DNA of 64,000 nt from Peterkaempfera sp044755465. Its GTDB lineage: Bacteria; Actinomycetota; Actinomycetes; Streptomycetales; Streptomycetaceae. The notes under the pieces are model-generated. The model ran no database searches, was not told the origin of the DNA, and saw only the letters and a program-made list of their open reading frames with translations. The position numbers were made by a program, and so were the translations under genes. Shown in pieces: positions 8,032-17,300 of the stretch. How positions within the stretch are numbered: the stretch's first letter is position 1; every line of letters begins with the position of its first letter. Location of the stretch: NCBI RefSeq assembly GCF_044755465.1, contig NZ_JBIVRB010000008.1, positions 124,001-188,000 of the forward strand, read 5' to 3'.

Positions 8032-9065
8032 CGCTCCGCCGATGTGGTGCCCGGTCCGGCGAGACGGGCCAGCGCGCCGGCGAAGACCGCTGACACTGCG
8101 GCGTAGTCGTGGTCGTCGCGCGCCGTGTCCATGATGAACGTCCGGCATCCGCCGTCGAGGTACCGCATGATCTCCCCTTCGACCTTCTCATGGCTGCCGA
8201 CCAGGTAAGGGCAGTACGTCGCGTAGTTGAGGAAGGGCCCCATCCAGTACGGGCTGTCCGGGCCGCCGGGGAACTCGTCGGCGGCGGACAGGCGCTCGAC
8301 CCAGTGCGAGTCCGAGACGCTGCGGGCCGCCCGCTGGGCGAGCCGGCCCGCTCGGCTGGCCGGGAAGCGCTCCTGTGCCACGGCCCACGCCTCCCGGTCG
8401 GTGTCGCGGGCGATGATGCCGAGGCGTACGCCGCCGCCCCGCAGGTCGTCGCGTGTTCCCTCCCCGGGGGCGGCCGACGGCTCCGGGTAGCGCACGGGGA
8501 TGGCGCCGAGGGTCTCGGCCGCCTGCTGTCCGGCCTTGGAGGAGCCGGAGATGTACAGTTCGGGCCGCAGGTGCGCGGGGAGTGCGGGGACCAGGGGCGG
8601 CGTACGCAGCCGGTAGTAGGCGCCCTCGAAGGTCACCGGGCCGGAGTCGGCCAGCAGTCGCCCGATCAGCTGGGCGTATTCGGTCAGCCGTAGGTACCGT
8701 TCGTCGTGGGCGGTGTGGTCGCCGAGGGCCGCGAGGTCGCCGACGGCGCCTCCCGCCACCAGGTTGAGGGCGATGCGGCGCCCGTACAGGGACCCATAGG
8801 TCGCGATCTTCTTCGCGATGGCGTAGGGATGCGCGTACACGGGTTGCAGCGCGACCAGCGGTGCGAAGTCCTCCGTGACCGCGAGCACCTCCTGCGCGAC
8901 GACCCAGGGATCGACGGTGTTGTTGTCGGAGTAGACGAGGGCGCCTCCGAAGCCCGCCGCCTCCGCGTGCCGCGCGGCCCGCCGGACCGTCTCCAGGTAG
9001 TCGCCGGGATGCGCGGGCGGCGGAATCGTCGCGAACAACCGCAGGTCTGGCGCTTCTTCGGCCAC
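8028..9065 (-). CDS. LLM-class flavin-dependent monooxygenase (SsuD-like)
   Basis: The 345-residue protein is a luciferase-like TIM barrel resembling alkanesulfonate-type monooxygenases: FATIPPPAHPGDYLETV at the start, FGGALVYSDN, IALNLVAGG, a DERYLRLTEY helix and ELYISGSSKAGQQAAE for FMN phosphate binding. It would use FMNH2 and oxygen, here from the overlapping flavin reductase. GTG 9065 is preceded by AGAGGTGG at normal spacing. It is the first gene leftward from the 9.15-kb shared operator region, so it belongs to the cluster and probably hydroxylates an intermediate; carbon or nitrogen oxidation cannot be distinguished. Confidence 0.85.
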   Translation of the reverse strand: MAEEAPDLRLFATIPPPAHPGDYLETVRRAARHAEAAGFGGALVYSDNNTVDPWVVAQEVLAVTEDFAPLVALQPVYAHPYAIAKKIATYGSLYGRRIALNLVAGGAVGDLAALGDHTAHDERYLRLTEYAQLIGRLLADSGPVTFEGAYYRLRTPPLVPALPAHLRPELYISGSSKAGQQAAETLGAIPVRYPEPSAAPGEGTRDDLRGGGVRLGIIARDTDREAWAVAQERFPASRAGRLAQRAARSVSDSHWVERLSAADEFPGGPDSPYWMGPFLNYATYCPYLVGSHEKVEGEIMRYLDGGCRTFIMDTARDDHDYAAVSAVFAGALARLAGPGTTSAER

Positions 9066-9140
9066 GGAGCCACCTCTTCTCGTCGGCCCGATCGAGCATG
9101 GGGGTCGTCCCCACGTTAGGGCGCACCCGGTGGTGCGCCT

Positions 9141-9234
9141 CCAGGTAGCGCGCAGGCAACTTTGCTGCCTGCTGTCGGCCGGTCGGAAGCTGCCGCCTAC
9201 TTGCCTGTTCCGATCGGAGCGGCCGTCCTAGGCT
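9141..9234. promoter_or_regulatory. Bidirectional cluster operator, site A
   Basis: Rightward it contains AAGCTGCC (9187-9194) and TTGCCTGT (9201-9208), whose TGCC cores are 11 bp apart, with a possible -10 TAGGCT at 9229. Leftward it contains AAGTTGCC (complement of 9155-9162) and CTACCTGG (complement of 9141-9148), again 11 bp apart core to core. The block GGCAACTTTGCTGCC (9155-9169) recurs exactly at site B. It lies between the divergent monooxygenase and condensation-protein genes. Confidence 0.65.
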
Positions 9235-9287
9235 GACGCGGCATCACTCGTGGCGAGTCGAGCGTCTGTGAACGAACGGAGTCGTCC

Positions 9288-10526
9288 GTGCCTGAGCCCG
9301 CCCAGTTGTCCTACGGTCAGCTCTCCGTCTGGCGCGATGTCCGGGGGCTGGGCAGAGATCGCTGGCACGAGGCGAACACCCGGACGATCTGGCGGCTGTC
9401 CCCGGACGAGGAGCATGGCGTCCGGGAGGTCGAGGACGCCATCCTCTCGCTGGCCGGACGGCATGAGTCGCTGCGGACCGTGTACGGGCTGACGGACCCG
9501 TTCGCGCCGACGCAGCGGGTGCTGCCGTCCGTCGGCGAGGTGGACTCCGGCGTGGTCGAGTGCCGGCCCGAGGAGTTCGACGCCGTCCTCACCGAGCTCG
9601 CGGCCGGGCCCTTCGACCTGCGCACCGCGCCGAGCTGGCGGTGCCGCATCCTGACCCAGGGCGGTCGTCCCCGCTCGGTGGTGATGGTCAAGCACCACAT
9701 CACGGCGGACGGCTGGAGCAACGGCGTCCTGAAGTCGGATTTCCACACCGCCCTGCGCTCGGGGGCCCCGGTCGACGCCCCGGCCCCGCCGACCGCGCGG
9801 GAGCTGGCCGCCTGGCAGCGCTCGGACGGCGGACGGGCGCGCCGGGCCGCGCTGATCGCGTACTGGGAGCGGATCTTCGGCCTGGCCGCCGCCCCGCTCC
9901 GCAGGGCCTCGCCCGACGAGGCGTTCCAGTGCACCGTCCGGTCCCGGCGGGCGTACGGGCAGGCCCGGAGACTCGCGGATCGGCTCTCCGTTCCGCTCTC
10001 CAGCGTGGTGCTGGCCGCGTTCGCCTGGACGGTGGCGCGGGCCGCCGGGCCGGGCACCCTGGTCGCCCAGCTGATGTCCTCCAACCGCTTCACCCCGCCG
10101 TGGAAGAACGTGATCAGCTCGATGAACCAGTGGACGGCGGCGGCGGTCACCGCCGCTCCGGAGGAGTTCCCGCCGTTCCTCGGCCATGTGCACGCCCAGA
10201 GCCTGCTGGCCTACCGGCACGGGATGTACGACGTGGACGAGGTCGACGCCGTACGCGACCGGGTCCGCGACGGCCGCGAACCCTACGAGGCGACCTGCGC
10301 GTTCAACTTCCTCGCGGACGCCGCGCCGCCGCCCGACGCCGCCCCGGAGTCCGGACTGCTCTGGGAGGTGCCCTTCTCCCGGATCGGGCACCCCTGCTAC
10401 CTGCGGGCCACGGACGAGGGCGGCGAGACGCTGGAACTGCGGCTGCGCACCATGGGCATCGCGGACACGCTCACCCGGGACCTGCTCGAAGGGACCGTCG
10501 CCCGACTGTCGGACGCCGCCCCCTGA
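9288..10526 (+). CDS. Free-standing condensation (C) domain protein
   Basis: The 412-residue protein is a single NRPS-type condensation domain: PAQLSYGQLSVW at the start, the active-site motif HHITADG at residues 136-142 with the catalytic His intact, and downstream core regions such as SVVLAAFAWTVARAAG. It lacks A and T domains, so it must act in trans on carrier-bound or free substrates. It starts at GTG 9288 with GGAG 8 bases upstream, opens the rightward operon from site A and is followed 49 bases later by the ATP-grasp genes. It should form one amide or ester bond of the product; its partners cannot be read. Confidence 0.85.
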   Translation: MPEPAQLSYGQLSVWRDVRGLGRDRWHEANTRTIWRLSPDEEHGVREVEDAILSLAGRHESLRTVYGLTDPFAPTQRVLPSVGEVDSGVVECRPEEFDAVLTELAAGPFDLRTAPSWRCRILTQGGRPRSVVMVKHHITADGWSNGVLKSDFHTALRSGAPVDAPAPPTARELAAWQRSDGGRARRAALIAYWERIFGLAAAPLRRASPDEAFQCTVRSRRAYGQARRLADRLSVPLSSVVLAAFAWTVARAAGPGTLVAQLMSSNRFTPPWKNVISSMNQWTAAAVTAAPEEFPPFLGHVHAQSLLAYRHGMYDVDEVDAVRDRVRDGREPYEATCAFNFLADAAPPPDAAPESGLLWEVPFSRIGHPCYLRATDEGGETLELRLRTMGIADTLTRDLLEGTVARLSDAAP

Positions 10527-10575
10527 ACCAGCCCACCACCTTCCGATCCGGGCCCGACGGCCCATGGAGTCGCCT

Positions 10576-13038
10576 GTGCCTGCCCATGTGATCGTCCTCC
10601 ACCGTTGGACCGACTCCTACGCCGACTACGCCTCCTACCTCGACCACTCCGCCCACCGGGTCAGCTATGTGACCACGCCGCAGGGCAGGGCGGCGCTCCC
10701 CGCCTCGGCCGCCGCCGTCTCGACCGTGCCGAGCACCGAGGACCGTACCGCTGTACGGACCGCCGTCGACCGGCTCATCGCGCGGCACGGGACGCCCACC
10801 CGGATCATCGCCCTGCACGAGGTGGACCTGGACGTCGCCGCGGAGCTGCGCGAGGCGCTCGGGATACCCGGCGACACGCCGGCCCGGCTGCACCCCTTCC
10901 GCGACAAGCTGGCCATGGCGCGGCGGCTGGCCGAACGGGGCGTCCCGGTGCCCGCCGCCGAGCCGGCCCCGGACCACCGGGCGGTCGCGGACTTCGCACG
11001 GCGCCACGGCTGGCCGGTGATCCTCAAGCCGGTGCGCGGCACGGCGAGCACGCATGTCTGCCGGCTCGACGGGACCGCGCAGCTGGACGCGTACGTCTTC
11101 CCCCCGGGCGTCCCGGTCCTGGTGCAGTCGTACCTGCCGCACGAGATCCTGCACATCGACGGGGTCGCCGCCGACGGCGAGCTGCGGGTCTGGCGCGCGT
11201 CGCGGTACGTCAACACCTGCCTGGACTTCACCCGGGGCGATGCGCTCGGCTCGGTCGAGATCGACGACCCGGTGCTGCTCAAGGCCGTCGGGGTGTTCGC
11301 CCGGCGGGCCGTGCTCGCGATGTCGTCCGACCCCTGGGTGTTCCACCTGGAACTCTTCGCCTCCTACGACGACCCCGACCCGGCGTTCCACGTCCTGGAG
11401 GTGGGCGCCCGGCCGGGCGGCGCCGAGGTCCCGTTCCTCTGGCGCGAGGTGCACGGCGTCGACCTGATGGCCGCCGCCGTCGATGTGCAGCTGGGCCGGC
11501 CGCTGCCCGCGTACTCCCTCCCGGCGGACCCGGCCGACGGCGGGGGCGAGTGCGGCGGCTGGCTGCTGGTCCCCACGCCCGCCGCGCGCCCGTGCCGCGT
11601 CCGCGCGGCGACGCCGCAGACGGCCCTGAAGGACGGCCCGTACGCGGAGCGCCTGCCGGCCCCGGGCCGCTATCTGGCGGACCTCCCCGGCTATGAGCAC
11701 TCGGGGGCGCGCTTCCGGTTCCGCGGCCGCACCGCCGCCGACGTGGAGCGGGCGATCACCCGCACGGTCTCCCGCTTCGACTTCCGCTGCGAGCCGGTCG
11801 ACGCGACCCGGCCGCCCCGGGTGGTCATCGTCGGTACCGGTGGGCGCGCGTACCGGGAGTACGCGCTCGCGGACGCGGCGGCGCACTGCCGGGTGTCGAC
11901 GGTCAACGACACGCCCGCCGGCTGGGAGCTGCCGTACCTGGTCGAGCACCGGGTCACCGACACCCAGGACGTCGACGCGCTCACCCGGGCCGTGGCCGAG
12001 GTCCTGGACGGGGACAGCGGCCCGGCCGGCCTGCTCACCTGGAGCGAAGTGCTGCTGGAGCGGACCGCCGAGACGGCCGCGCGGCTGGGGCTGCCGCACC
12101 TGACCCCGGAGGCGGTCCGCAACTGCCGCGACAAGCTGCGCACCCGGCGCCTGCTGGAGCAGGCCGGGCTGCCGTCCGCGCGCTACGCGGTCGCGCACGG
12201 CCTCGACGAGGCCCGCGAGGCGGCGGCCCGGATCGGGTATCCGGTGGTGGTCAAGCCCCGTGCCCTGGCGGGCAGCAGCGGCGTGGTGCTGGCCGGTACG
12301 CCCAGCGAACTCGCCGAGGTCCACCGGCATGCGCGGGAGGCCGCCTTCACGGGCCTCGATCCCCTCGACGGCCTGCTGATCGAGGAGTACCTGGACGGGC
12401 CGGAGATCAGTCTGGACAGCGTGGTCGTCGCGGGCGAGGTGCACTGCGTCAATCTGGCGAGGAAGCGGCTCGGCTATCCGCCCTTCTTCGAGGAGATCGG
12501 GCATCTGGTCTCCCCGTGGCGGCAGGAGGCGTGGGCCGACGAGCTGATCGACACCGTCACGCGCGTCCACGCGGCGCTCGGGGTGACGGCCGGGGTGACC
12601 CATGCCGAGCTGCGGCTCACCCGGCACGGGCCGCGCCTGGTGGAGCTCAACGGGCGGCTCGGGGGCGACTACATTCCGCTGCTCGGCCGGCTGGCCACCG
12701 GCATCGACCTGACCACGGCCGCCGTCGACGCCTCGCTCGGCGTGCTGCCCGCGCTGCGGCCGACCCGGGAACGCTGCGCCGAGGTGCGGTTCCTCTACCC
12801 CGAGCGGGACGGCACGGTGCGGCGGCTGGATGTGTCCGGCGCGCGCGAGGTGCCGGGCGTGGAGCGAGTGGTGGCCCTGGCGGAGGCCGGGCAGCAGCTG
12901 CTGCTCCCGCCGCGCGGTGTGGTGCCGAGGCTGGCAGCGGTCATCGCCACCGGAGGTGACGCCGCCGCCTGCGACAGCGCCCTGGACGAGGCGATGAGCC
13001 GGATCGACGCAGCAATCACCCCCGCCGAGGAGGCGTGA
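10576..13038 (+). CDS. Double ATP-grasp ligase (two tandem ATP-grasp domains)
   Basis: The 820-residue protein has two ATP-grasp units. The first shows FRDKLAMARRLAERGVPVP (108-126), VILKPVRG (148-155) and EVGARPGG (275-282). The second, after a fresh N-terminal fold at about 415 (RVVIVGTGGRAY), has CRDKLRTRRLLEQAGLP, VVVKPRALAGSSG (557-569) and ELNGRLGGDYIP (690-701). Such proteins join a carboxylate, via acyl phosphate, to an amine, as in dipeptide ligases. The start is GTG 10576: GGAG lies 7 bases before it, in the same context as the upstream C gene. The next gene overlaps its stop. It may be two successive ligases fused. Confidence 0.85.
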   Translation: MPAHVIVLHRWTDSYADYASYLDHSAHRVSYVTTPQGRAALPASAAAVSTVPSTEDRTAVRTAVDRLIARHGTPTRIIALHEVDLDVAAELREALGIPGDTPARLHPFRDKLAMARRLAERGVPVPAAEPAPDHRAVADFARRHGWPVILKPVRGTASTHVCRLDGTAQLDAYVFPPGVPVLVQSYLPHEILHIDGVAADGELRVWRASRYVNTCLDFTRGDALGSVEIDDPVLLKAVGVFARRAVLAMSSDPWVFHLELFASYDDPDPAFHVLEVGARPGGAEVPFLWREVHGVDLMAAAVDVQLGRPLPAYSLPADPADGGGECGGWLLVPTPAARPCRVRAATPQTALKDGPYAERLPAPGRYLADLPGYEHSGARFRFRGRTAADVERAITRTVSRFDFRCEPVDATRPPRVVIVGTGGRAYREYALADAAAHCRVSTVNDTPAGWELPYLVEHRVTDTQDVDALTRAVAEVLDGDSGPAGLLTWSEVLLERTAETAARLGLPHLTPEAVRNCRDKLRTRRLLEQAGLPSARYAVAHGLDEAREAAARIGYPVVVKPRALAGSSGVVLAGTPSELAEVHRHAREAAFTGLDPLDGLLIEEYLDGPEISLDSVVVAGEVHCVNLARKRLGYPPFFEEIGHLVSPWRQEAWADELIDTVTRVHAALGVTAGVTHAELRLTRHGPRLVELNGRLGGDYIPLLGRLATGIDLTTAAVDASLGVLPALRPTRERCAEVRFLYPERDGTVRRLDVSGAREVPGVERVVALAEAGQQLLLPPRGVVPRLAAVIATGGDAAACDSALDEAMSRIDAAITPAEEA

Positions 13039-14297
13039 ACACGGACATGGAGTTCCCCGAGGTCACCCATGTGGTGTTGGGATTCAGCATCGGCCTGCTG
13101 AACCAGCTGGACCGGGTGCTGCCCGCCGGCTCGGTCCTGGTGCTGGAGGAGCCCGCGCTCTGCGCGGCGCGGGACGTGGCGCAGCAGCTCACCGGGTTCG
13201 GCTGCGCGGCGGGGCTGGTGGAGGCCCCGGTCCAGGACACGGCGAACGCCGCGCGCCTCGCGGAGCACATCGAGCGGCCGGCCACGGTCCGCGCGGTGCT
13301 GCCCGGCCTGGAGTACACGGTGGTTCAGGCCGCTGAGCTGGCCGCGGCCTGGGGGCTGCCGAACGGCGGCCCCCGGGCCGTCCGCGCCTTCCGCGACAAG
13401 TCGCTGCTGCGGGAGACCGTCCGGCGGCAGGGCGTCGAGCAGCCGGACTGGCAACGGGTCGACGGCCCGCAGGACGTCGCCCGCTTCCGCGACGGGCACG
13501 GCGGTGAGTGCGTCCTGAAGCCGACGCACCTGGAGGGCAGCGCCGGCATCCAGCTCCTGGGCCCCCAGGACGACATCGACGAGGCGTGGAAGCGCACGGA
13601 GGCCGCCGACGAGGTGCACTTGCGCACCGCGCAGGCGGGCCGCCCCGGCTATGTGGTCGAGGAGTGGCTGCACGGGCCGGAGTTCAGCATCGAGGCCCTG
13701 GTGTACGAGGGCGGCATCGCCTTCCTCAACACGACGGAGACGCAGCTCTTCCCCGGCCGGCACCCGGTCGAGCGCGGCCACATCGTGCCGGCCCCGGTCC
13801 AGGACGCGGCGATGGAGCAGGCCATGCGGCGGCTCGTCGCCGCGACGGGCTTCCGCAGCGGCATCCTGCACGCCGAGTGGATTCTGCGGGACGGCGAGCC
13901 CCATCTCCTCGAATGTGCGGCCCGGCTCCCCGGGGACTACATCCCGTTCCTGATCGCCCTCGCCTACGACAGCGACCTGATACGCGGCTTCCTCGATGTG
14001 CTCGAAGGGCGGCCGCCCACCATGGCGAAGGCCCCGGTCCGGGGCGCGGCGGTCCGCTTCCTGGACGCGGCCCCGGGCATCGTGCGGGAGGTCCGGGGCC
14101 TGGACGCCGCCCGGACCCTCCCCGGGGTGGTGGACATCTGGCTGTTCGCCGAGCCGGGCCACTCGGTGGAGCCGGTGACGAACTCGTGGTCGCGCTTCGG
14201 TGAGGTGGTGGCGGTCGGCGCCGACCGGGCGGAGGCGGCGGCCAACGCCCTGGCGGCCGCCACGGCCGTCGAGATCGTCACCGGTCCGCTGCCGTAG
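13035..14297 (+). CDS. ATP-grasp ligase (third domain of the operon)
   Basis: The 420-residue protein has one ATP-grasp unit: FRDKSLLRETVRRQGVEQP (near 118-136), CVLKPTHLEGSAGI, a central VVEEWLHGPEFSIEALV segment and LLECAARLPGDYIPF, the metal-binding strand, with Ala where many ligases have Asn. It should form an amide bond from a free carboxylate and an amine. GTG 13035 overlaps the preceding TGA (GTGA). ATG 13047 is an alternative, because the GAGGAGG ribosome site sits very close to the GTG. It ends the rightward operon at a strong hairpin. Confidence 0.85.
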   Translation: MNTDMEFPEVTHVVLGFSIGLLNQLDRVLPAGSVLVLEEPALCAARDVAQQLTGFGCAAGLVEAPVQDTANAARLAEHIERPATVRAVLPGLEYTVVQAAELAAAWGLPNGGPRAVRAFRDKSLLRETVRRQGVEQPDWQRVDGPQDVARFRDGHGGECVLKPTHLEGSAGIQLLGPQDDIDEAWKRTEAADEVHLRTAQAGRPGYVVEEWLHGPEFSIEALVYEGGIAFLNTTETQLFPGRHPVERGHIVPAPVQDAAMEQAMRRLVAATGFRSGILHAEWILRDGEPHLLECAARLPGDYIPFLIALAYDSDLIRGFLDVLEGRPPTMAKAPVRGAAVRFLDAAPGIVREVRGLDAARTLPGVVDIWLFAEPGHSVEPVTNSWSRFGEVVAVGADRAEAAANALAAATAVEIVTGPLP

Positions 14298-14324
14298 CGG
14301 GACGCGCGGCGGCGTTCGGCCGAC

Positions 14325-14371
14325 AGAGCCGGGGCCGGTGTCGACGTGGTGTCGACACCGGCCCCGGCTCT
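14325..14371. terminator. Perfect 21-bp hairpin between convergent operons
   Basis: The arms at 14325-14345 and 14351-14371 are perfect reverse complements with a 5-base loop. They sit between the end of the ATP-grasp operon and the end of the leftward NRPS operon, so the hairpin can stop transcription from both sides. Confidence 0.85.
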
Positions 14372-14384
14372 CGCGTCCGCCCGG

Positions 14385-17300
14385 TCAGTGCTCCGCCTCG
14401 CGGAACTCGCAGATCTGCTCCCAGAGCATCCGGGGGGTCCGGAACATGTCGATGACCTGGAAGTCATCGGGGATGACGATGTCGTAGAGCTGTTCGATGG
14501 CCACGATGAGGCCCACGGTGGCCATCGAGCTGAGGCCGGCGTCGGCCAGCGGCACATCCGGTTCGAGGTCGCCGTCGTAGGACGCCTCGGCCAGCGCGTC
14601 CCGCAGCAGGGCGTCGAACTGGTCGTCCCAGGGCCTGGCCTCCGGCCCGTCGGCCGGCTCGGCGCTCTCGGGCGGCTCGGGGAGGCGGTCCAGGTCGACC
14701 GTACCGGACTCCGTCAGCGGCCAGTCGTCCACCGGGACCAGGACGTCCGGGATGAGCGGGCGCGGCAGTCTGCGCTCGGCGAGCGCCCGGCGGATCTCGT
14801 CCGGGGCGAACTCCTCGCCCGCCGCGATCCGGACGTAGCCGACCAGCCGCTGCCTGGCGTGGGCCGGGTCCGGTCGCTCGACCACCCGGCAGTCCAGCAC
14901 CGAGGGGTGGCGGCCGAGCAGTTCCCGAGTCCGGTAGGGGCCGACCGGGCCCATGGGCTCCAGCCGCCCGTCCCGGCCGACCCGGGCCAGCCGGCCGGTA
15001 CGGTACGGCGGTTCGCCGCCGTCATTCGCGCCCCCGTCCCAGGCGCCCCCGTCCCAGGCGCCCCCGTCCCAGGCACCCCCGACGCAGACCTCCCCCACCA
15101 CGCCGACGGGCAGCCGGCGCTGCCGGGCGTCGACGACCCGCAGGCTGAGGCCGCGCGGCGGCGCGCCGTCGAAGGCCACCGCTCCGACCAGGCCGTCGGC
15201 TCCCAGGGTCTCGATCACCGTCGCCCGGGAGCGCAGCCCGGCCGCGACGGCCGGTCCGGCGGGGACGTCGCCGTCGAGGAGCACCGTGATCGGCCGGGGA
15301 GAGTAGTCCAGCACGCGCTCCGCGACGAGTGGTGTCGTCTGAAGGTGCGTCACCAGCCCTGCGGAGATCAGGGCCTTCATCTCGGGCAGCGCCTCGGGCA
15401 GCGGGCCGGTGGTGAGGACGGCGGTGCCTCCGGAGGTCAGCGCCGCCAGCAGCTCGGTCAGTCCCGCCGTGCTCGTCGGCGCGCCGGCGCACAGCCAGGC
15501 TGATCCCCGGTCCGAGTCGGCGCCGCGCGCGTGGAGTTCGCTGTGGAGCCGTTCCACCGCGCGGGCCAGCGCGCGGTGGGACAGGGGTGTGCCCGAGCCG
15601 GGGGGCAGGACGCAGGCCGTGTCGGCGGGCAGCGCCGCGGGTCGGCCGACCACGGGGAGGTTTCCCGCGTCGGGGCTGTCGGGGCCGTCCGCCGCCGGGG
15701 TGAAGGCGGCGCCGACCCGCCAGACGGCGAGCAGGGCGGCGACGGTGCCGGGGGAGCGCTCGGACCCGACCGCGACCAGGTCGCCCGGTCCGATGCCGCG
15801 TGCGCGCAGGCCACGGGCGATGTCGTCCGCGCGGGCGTCGAGCTGCCGATAGGTGAGCACCTGGGCGCCGCAGCGCACCGCGAGGTCGCCGGGGTGCTCG
15901 CGCGACGCCCGAGCGAAGGCCTCGGTGACGGGGAGCGGCTGACGCGTCGGCTCCGTTCCGCCGCCGTCCAGGGCGCCGAGGATCTCCCGTTCCGGTGCGG
16001 GGAGGCAGGCGGCCTGGGCGTTCCCGTCCGGGCCGAGGGACATCCGCTCCAGCACGGTGCGGTAGAGGGCGATGAGCCGGTCGGCGGCCTCGCGGCTCAG
16101 GCGGTGGCTGGTCGTGTTGAGCTTGAGGACTCCCGAGATGGTGAAGACGTGCAGCGCGAACTCGTTGTCGTTGTCGTTGTAGGTGGCGTCCCAGTCCATC
16201 AGGCTCTTGTCGACCTGGCGGAAGTCGAGGTAGTTGAAGAACACGTCCAGCAGCCGGCCGCCGGGGCCGAACTCCTGCTGGATGACCTGCATCGGGAAGA
16301 CGCGGTGCGGCCAGAGCGCGGTCAGGCCGTCGTAGACCGCCCGGACCAGCTCGCCCCAGGTGCGCGCTTCGGCGGGCATGGCGAACGGCAGCGTGTTGAG
16401 GTACATGCCGAGGACCTGGTCCGCGCCGACGACCTCGGGCCGCGCGTCGCACACCAGCCCGGTGTAGAAGTCCTCGGTGGCGACGACCATGCTCATGACC
16501 TTCATATGCGCGGCCAGCAGCACCGCCTTCATCGAGGTGCCCGTCTCGGTCGCCAGCCTGCGCAGGTCCTCCTCCAGGTCCCGGAAGTCCAGGCCGTGCT
16601 GGTACCGCTCGCGGGCCAGCGCCCGGTCCCCCTGCCAGGCCGAGGGCAGCGCGGTGTCGGTCCGGCCCTCGACCACACCGCGCCAGAAGTCCCGGTCCTC
16701 CTGGGAGCCGCGCGCCGCCGCCTCCGCCGCGACGTAGTCCGCGTAGCGGAAGGGCACCGGCTCGGGCTCGGCGGGGGTGCGGCCCGCGCGGATCTCCCGG
16801 TAGCCGGTGAGGATCTCCATCAGCATCGTGTGGAAGCTCCAGCCCTCCAGGATCGGGTGGCACTCCGTGATGGTGATCCACCACTCCCCCGCGACCTCGG
16901 CGCGGTGGCCGTGCACCCGGATCAGCGGTGCGCCGGTGATGTCCATCGGCGACCGGCGTTCCCGGGCCGCGTACTCCTCCAGCGCCAGCCGCCAGCCGTC
17001 CGGGCCGAGCACGCCGTGGTCGGTCACCCCGACGTCGATCCGGGCAGCGCGGTGCACCAGCTGGAGCGGCACGGAGTAGCGGTTCAGCTCGAAGCTGGTC
17101 CGCAGGACCTCGTGCCGGTCCACGACCAGCTGGGTCGCCCGCTGGAGCGCGGCCGGGTCCAGCGGCTCGTCGTCGCGGATCAGGTACGACGTGGTGTCCT
17201 GGTAGGTGTTGACGTCGGGCCGGGCCCGCAGCTCGATGAGCATGCCGAGCTGGGTCGCGGTCAGCGGGTAGGCGTCCACCACGTCCGGCGGCAGGGCGCG

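Noticed and set aside
10186..10575. Extending the double ATP-grasp gene upstream to an ATG at 10186
   Set aside because: The extension overlaps the condensation gene in another frame and is Thr/Pro/Arg-rich. GTG 10576 has a proper ribosome site.
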